DNA from: Gnetum montanum
Lineage: Eukaryota; Streptophyta; Gnetopsida; Gnetales; Gnetaceae
Direction of reading: 5' to 3'
NCBI GenBank assembly: GCA_015680685.1
Contig: MNCI01038165.1
Location: 7,013-50,778, forward strand
DNA length: 43,766 bases
Shown here: piece after piece, positions 42,231-43,766 of the stretch
Position numbering within the stretch: position 1 is the first letter of the stretch
Layout of the letters: the number at the start of each line of letters is the position of its first letter
The notes under the pieces: generated by a model
Database searches by the model: none
The model's input: the letters and a program-made list of their open reading frames with translations, nothing else
Told to the model about the DNA's origin: nothing
Translations under genes and position numbers: made by a program

Positions 42231-43438
42231 TGATGGAGGTGAACAAGCCAGAAGAACGCTACCCTACCGAGAGGTCCTGCAATACTAATTTTTGGCATTA
42301 CCGTCTCAGCCGTGGCTCATTCTTAGGTTCTTCGGAAGACAAGATCTACACTGTGGCCAAGAGCGAAGACGAGGAGATAATCTTGTCCACATTTTCACTG
42401 AGAAATGATGACCTCTGCAGGCCATGTGAACCGTTGCCGTTGCTGCAGCGCTCACCAGAATTAGCATCTTGGGCCGTCGCTAGTACTGTCTTTGCTTGCA
42501 ACAGAACAAAAAGAAGAAGTAGTTACAGAAGGAGGAGGCGCCATACATGGAGCAGCAAATGAAGGCAATATTTAGGGTTTTCAATCTAGTGAGCGGGACA
42601 GTGACGCACCATGTGGTAGCTACCAAAGGGTCATTCACAGAGCTAGATTTAGCTGTTACGAGCGATGCACGGGTGATGTTAGATAATAATGGTGGCAACG
42701 CAGTAGGAGGAGGAGGAGGAGGTTGAAAGAACGCAGAACTTTGTTTGAAGAAAATGCTTTCGGATCAAGCCTAAAGATAGAAGCAAAGGAAGAATAATTG
42801 CTGGTGCTAACGAAGTTGGAAAATCATAATCCTCATCATCTGCAATCGCTAGGGCTTACATGCATAGCAGATCATCGGTAGCACTGAAAATTCCTATTGG
42901 CAACAGTCATCAGCAAAGGCTCTCTTTGAACTGGACGTAGAGAAAATTTGCTAAATCAACTAGTCTGAAACAGGGAAAGGTGTTTGGCAGAAAAAATAAA
43001 TCAATTCAAGCATCGATCATGGCTACCTCTACATAATCAGATGCCAAAGAGGACAAGTAGTTTCATGGAAGAAAAGCCTTTGTTATCCAAAAACGGTGCC
43101 CCTACAGAAGTTCATGACAGAGCGAGTTGGATTTTAACCCACAACTCTATTTAGGAAATAACATTGAATATTGCTCTAGCGCCACTGCAATCTTTTGCAC
43201 CAGTTGAAGCATCAGATTTATGTGGCCCTGTAATGAAAACGCAAATGCTACCATAAGCAATCTTGTTTGTGGATACATTGCGTTTTTGTGTTTTAATTGG
43301 CGAACCTACGGTTTTGGCCTTTCTCTAGAAGAATCTTTGATTGCAAAGGCACTGAAAGGGAATTTCTCAGTTTTACAAAAACATGTCTCTTTTACACTGG
43401 ACACGACAAAAATATTAACCAAGTGCCAAAGACTCTAG
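42231..43438 (+). pseudogene. Possible decayed host gene segment, family not recognised
   Basis: Base composition rises in GC relative to the LTR elements. There is an open frame at 42,233-42,562 (109 codons, acidic then Ser/Arg-rich), another at 42,547-42,726 ending in a run of six glycines, and one at 43,220-43,438. The plus-strand frame leading to 43,438 can be followed from about 42,725 with several stops and is rich in Ser and Lys. No introns, start or domain can be fixed. It could be an old processed or fragmented pseudogene, or non-coding DNA. Confidence 0.25.
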
Positions 43439-43587
43439 TCAAGATCAAGCATTGCACAGGATGACAAAGCTAGAGCATCTATCATCTCAAATTCAACCAA
43501 AATTTGAACTTGTTATTACAAGTAGATCTCTATGATTTTTTATGCATTTTTGAAAGCCTATGGAATTATTGTCTACTACTTTGTTAG

Positions 43588-43611
43588 ATATATATATATT
43601 ATTACTATATA
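43588..43611. repeat. Short AT-rich dinucleotide tract
   Basis: A run of TATATATATATA followed by ATTATTACTATAT. Confidence 0.6.
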
Positions 43612-43690
43612 AAAAGAGGAATTTGTGCAACAATTGTTCAAAGTCCCATATGAATTGAACACTTGTCAATTGAAATGGTGGTTATAACCA

Positions 43691-43766
43691 CCACAAAGGC
43701 CACTTGTCAACTACAACCTCTTTTTCTCCACAAAGGCCACTTGTCAATTGCAACTTGTTTCTCTCC
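43691..43766. repeat. 37-bp tandem repeat at the window edge
   Basis: Two adjacent 37-bp units (43,691-43,727 and 43,728-43,764) begin CCACAAAGGCCACTTGTCAA and differ only in their second halves. CC at 43,765-43,766 could begin a third. A related CACTTGTCAATTG word lies upstream near 43,661. It may be the start of a longer array. Confidence 0.75.

Overview
The window is plant nuclear DNA made almost entirely of old, nested LTR retrotransposons of the Ty3/gypsy (Metaviridae) class. Several tRNA-Asp-type primer sites, Athila-type reverse transcriptase and integrase, and a second pol of Tat type identify a seed plant. The mass of diverged, stop-ridden elements that were never purged suits a very large genome such as a gymnosperm's, but nothing here fixes the species. 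No intact host gene, tRNA, rRNA or CRISPR array was found.

Layout. Bases 1-90 are the end of a minus-strand LTR rich in GATATC palindromes. Element C (minus strand, Athila type, truncated) occupies 91-263 and 13,586-about 16,930 and is split by element A. Element A (264-13,585, minus strand) is the most complete copy: 5' LTR 12,641-13,585, primer site, gag, protease, RT, RNase H, integrase, a 2 kb untranslated stretch, a 952-codon accessory reading frame (1,441-4,296) and 3' LTR 264-1,201. Element D (plus strand, Tat type, 5' truncated) runs from about 16,930 and carries RT, two RNase H domains and integrase. It is split at 19,054/25,904 by element B (19,055-25,898, plus strand), which has two LTRs, a perfect 5-bp target duplication CTAAG, gag and protease, but no RT, RNase H or integrase. 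After D's integrase (to about 26,630) comes element G (about 27,730-33,856), a second copy of the accessory reading frame module with a 3' LTR. A 1.5 kb flank (33,857-35,376) contains a 492-bp duplication and three single-N joins. Element E (35,377-about 40,775) is a second gag-protease-only relative of B without a 3' LTR. The last 3 kb (40,776-43,766) is different DNA, with a higher-GC stretch that may be a decayed host gene.

The most interesting material is the accessory module of A and G. Both copies hold a frame of about 950 codons. It is preceded at the same distance (468 bases) by a TATA box, by a homologous leader with matching GTAAG donor and AG acceptor sites, and, in A, by an upstream block resembling the element's own LTR U3. 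This suggests a separately transcribed accessory gene in an Athila-like family. B and E look like partners that kept LTRs, primer site, gag and protease but must borrow RT and integrase. Every LTR also carries, between its 5' end and its TATA box, a cluster of short palindromic motifs whose sequence differs between sub-lineages.

All open frames are decayed. Stops often fall as TAG where glutamine is expected, and the integrase triads of A, C and D are each broken. Domain names rest on motifs read by eye; no database search was possible.
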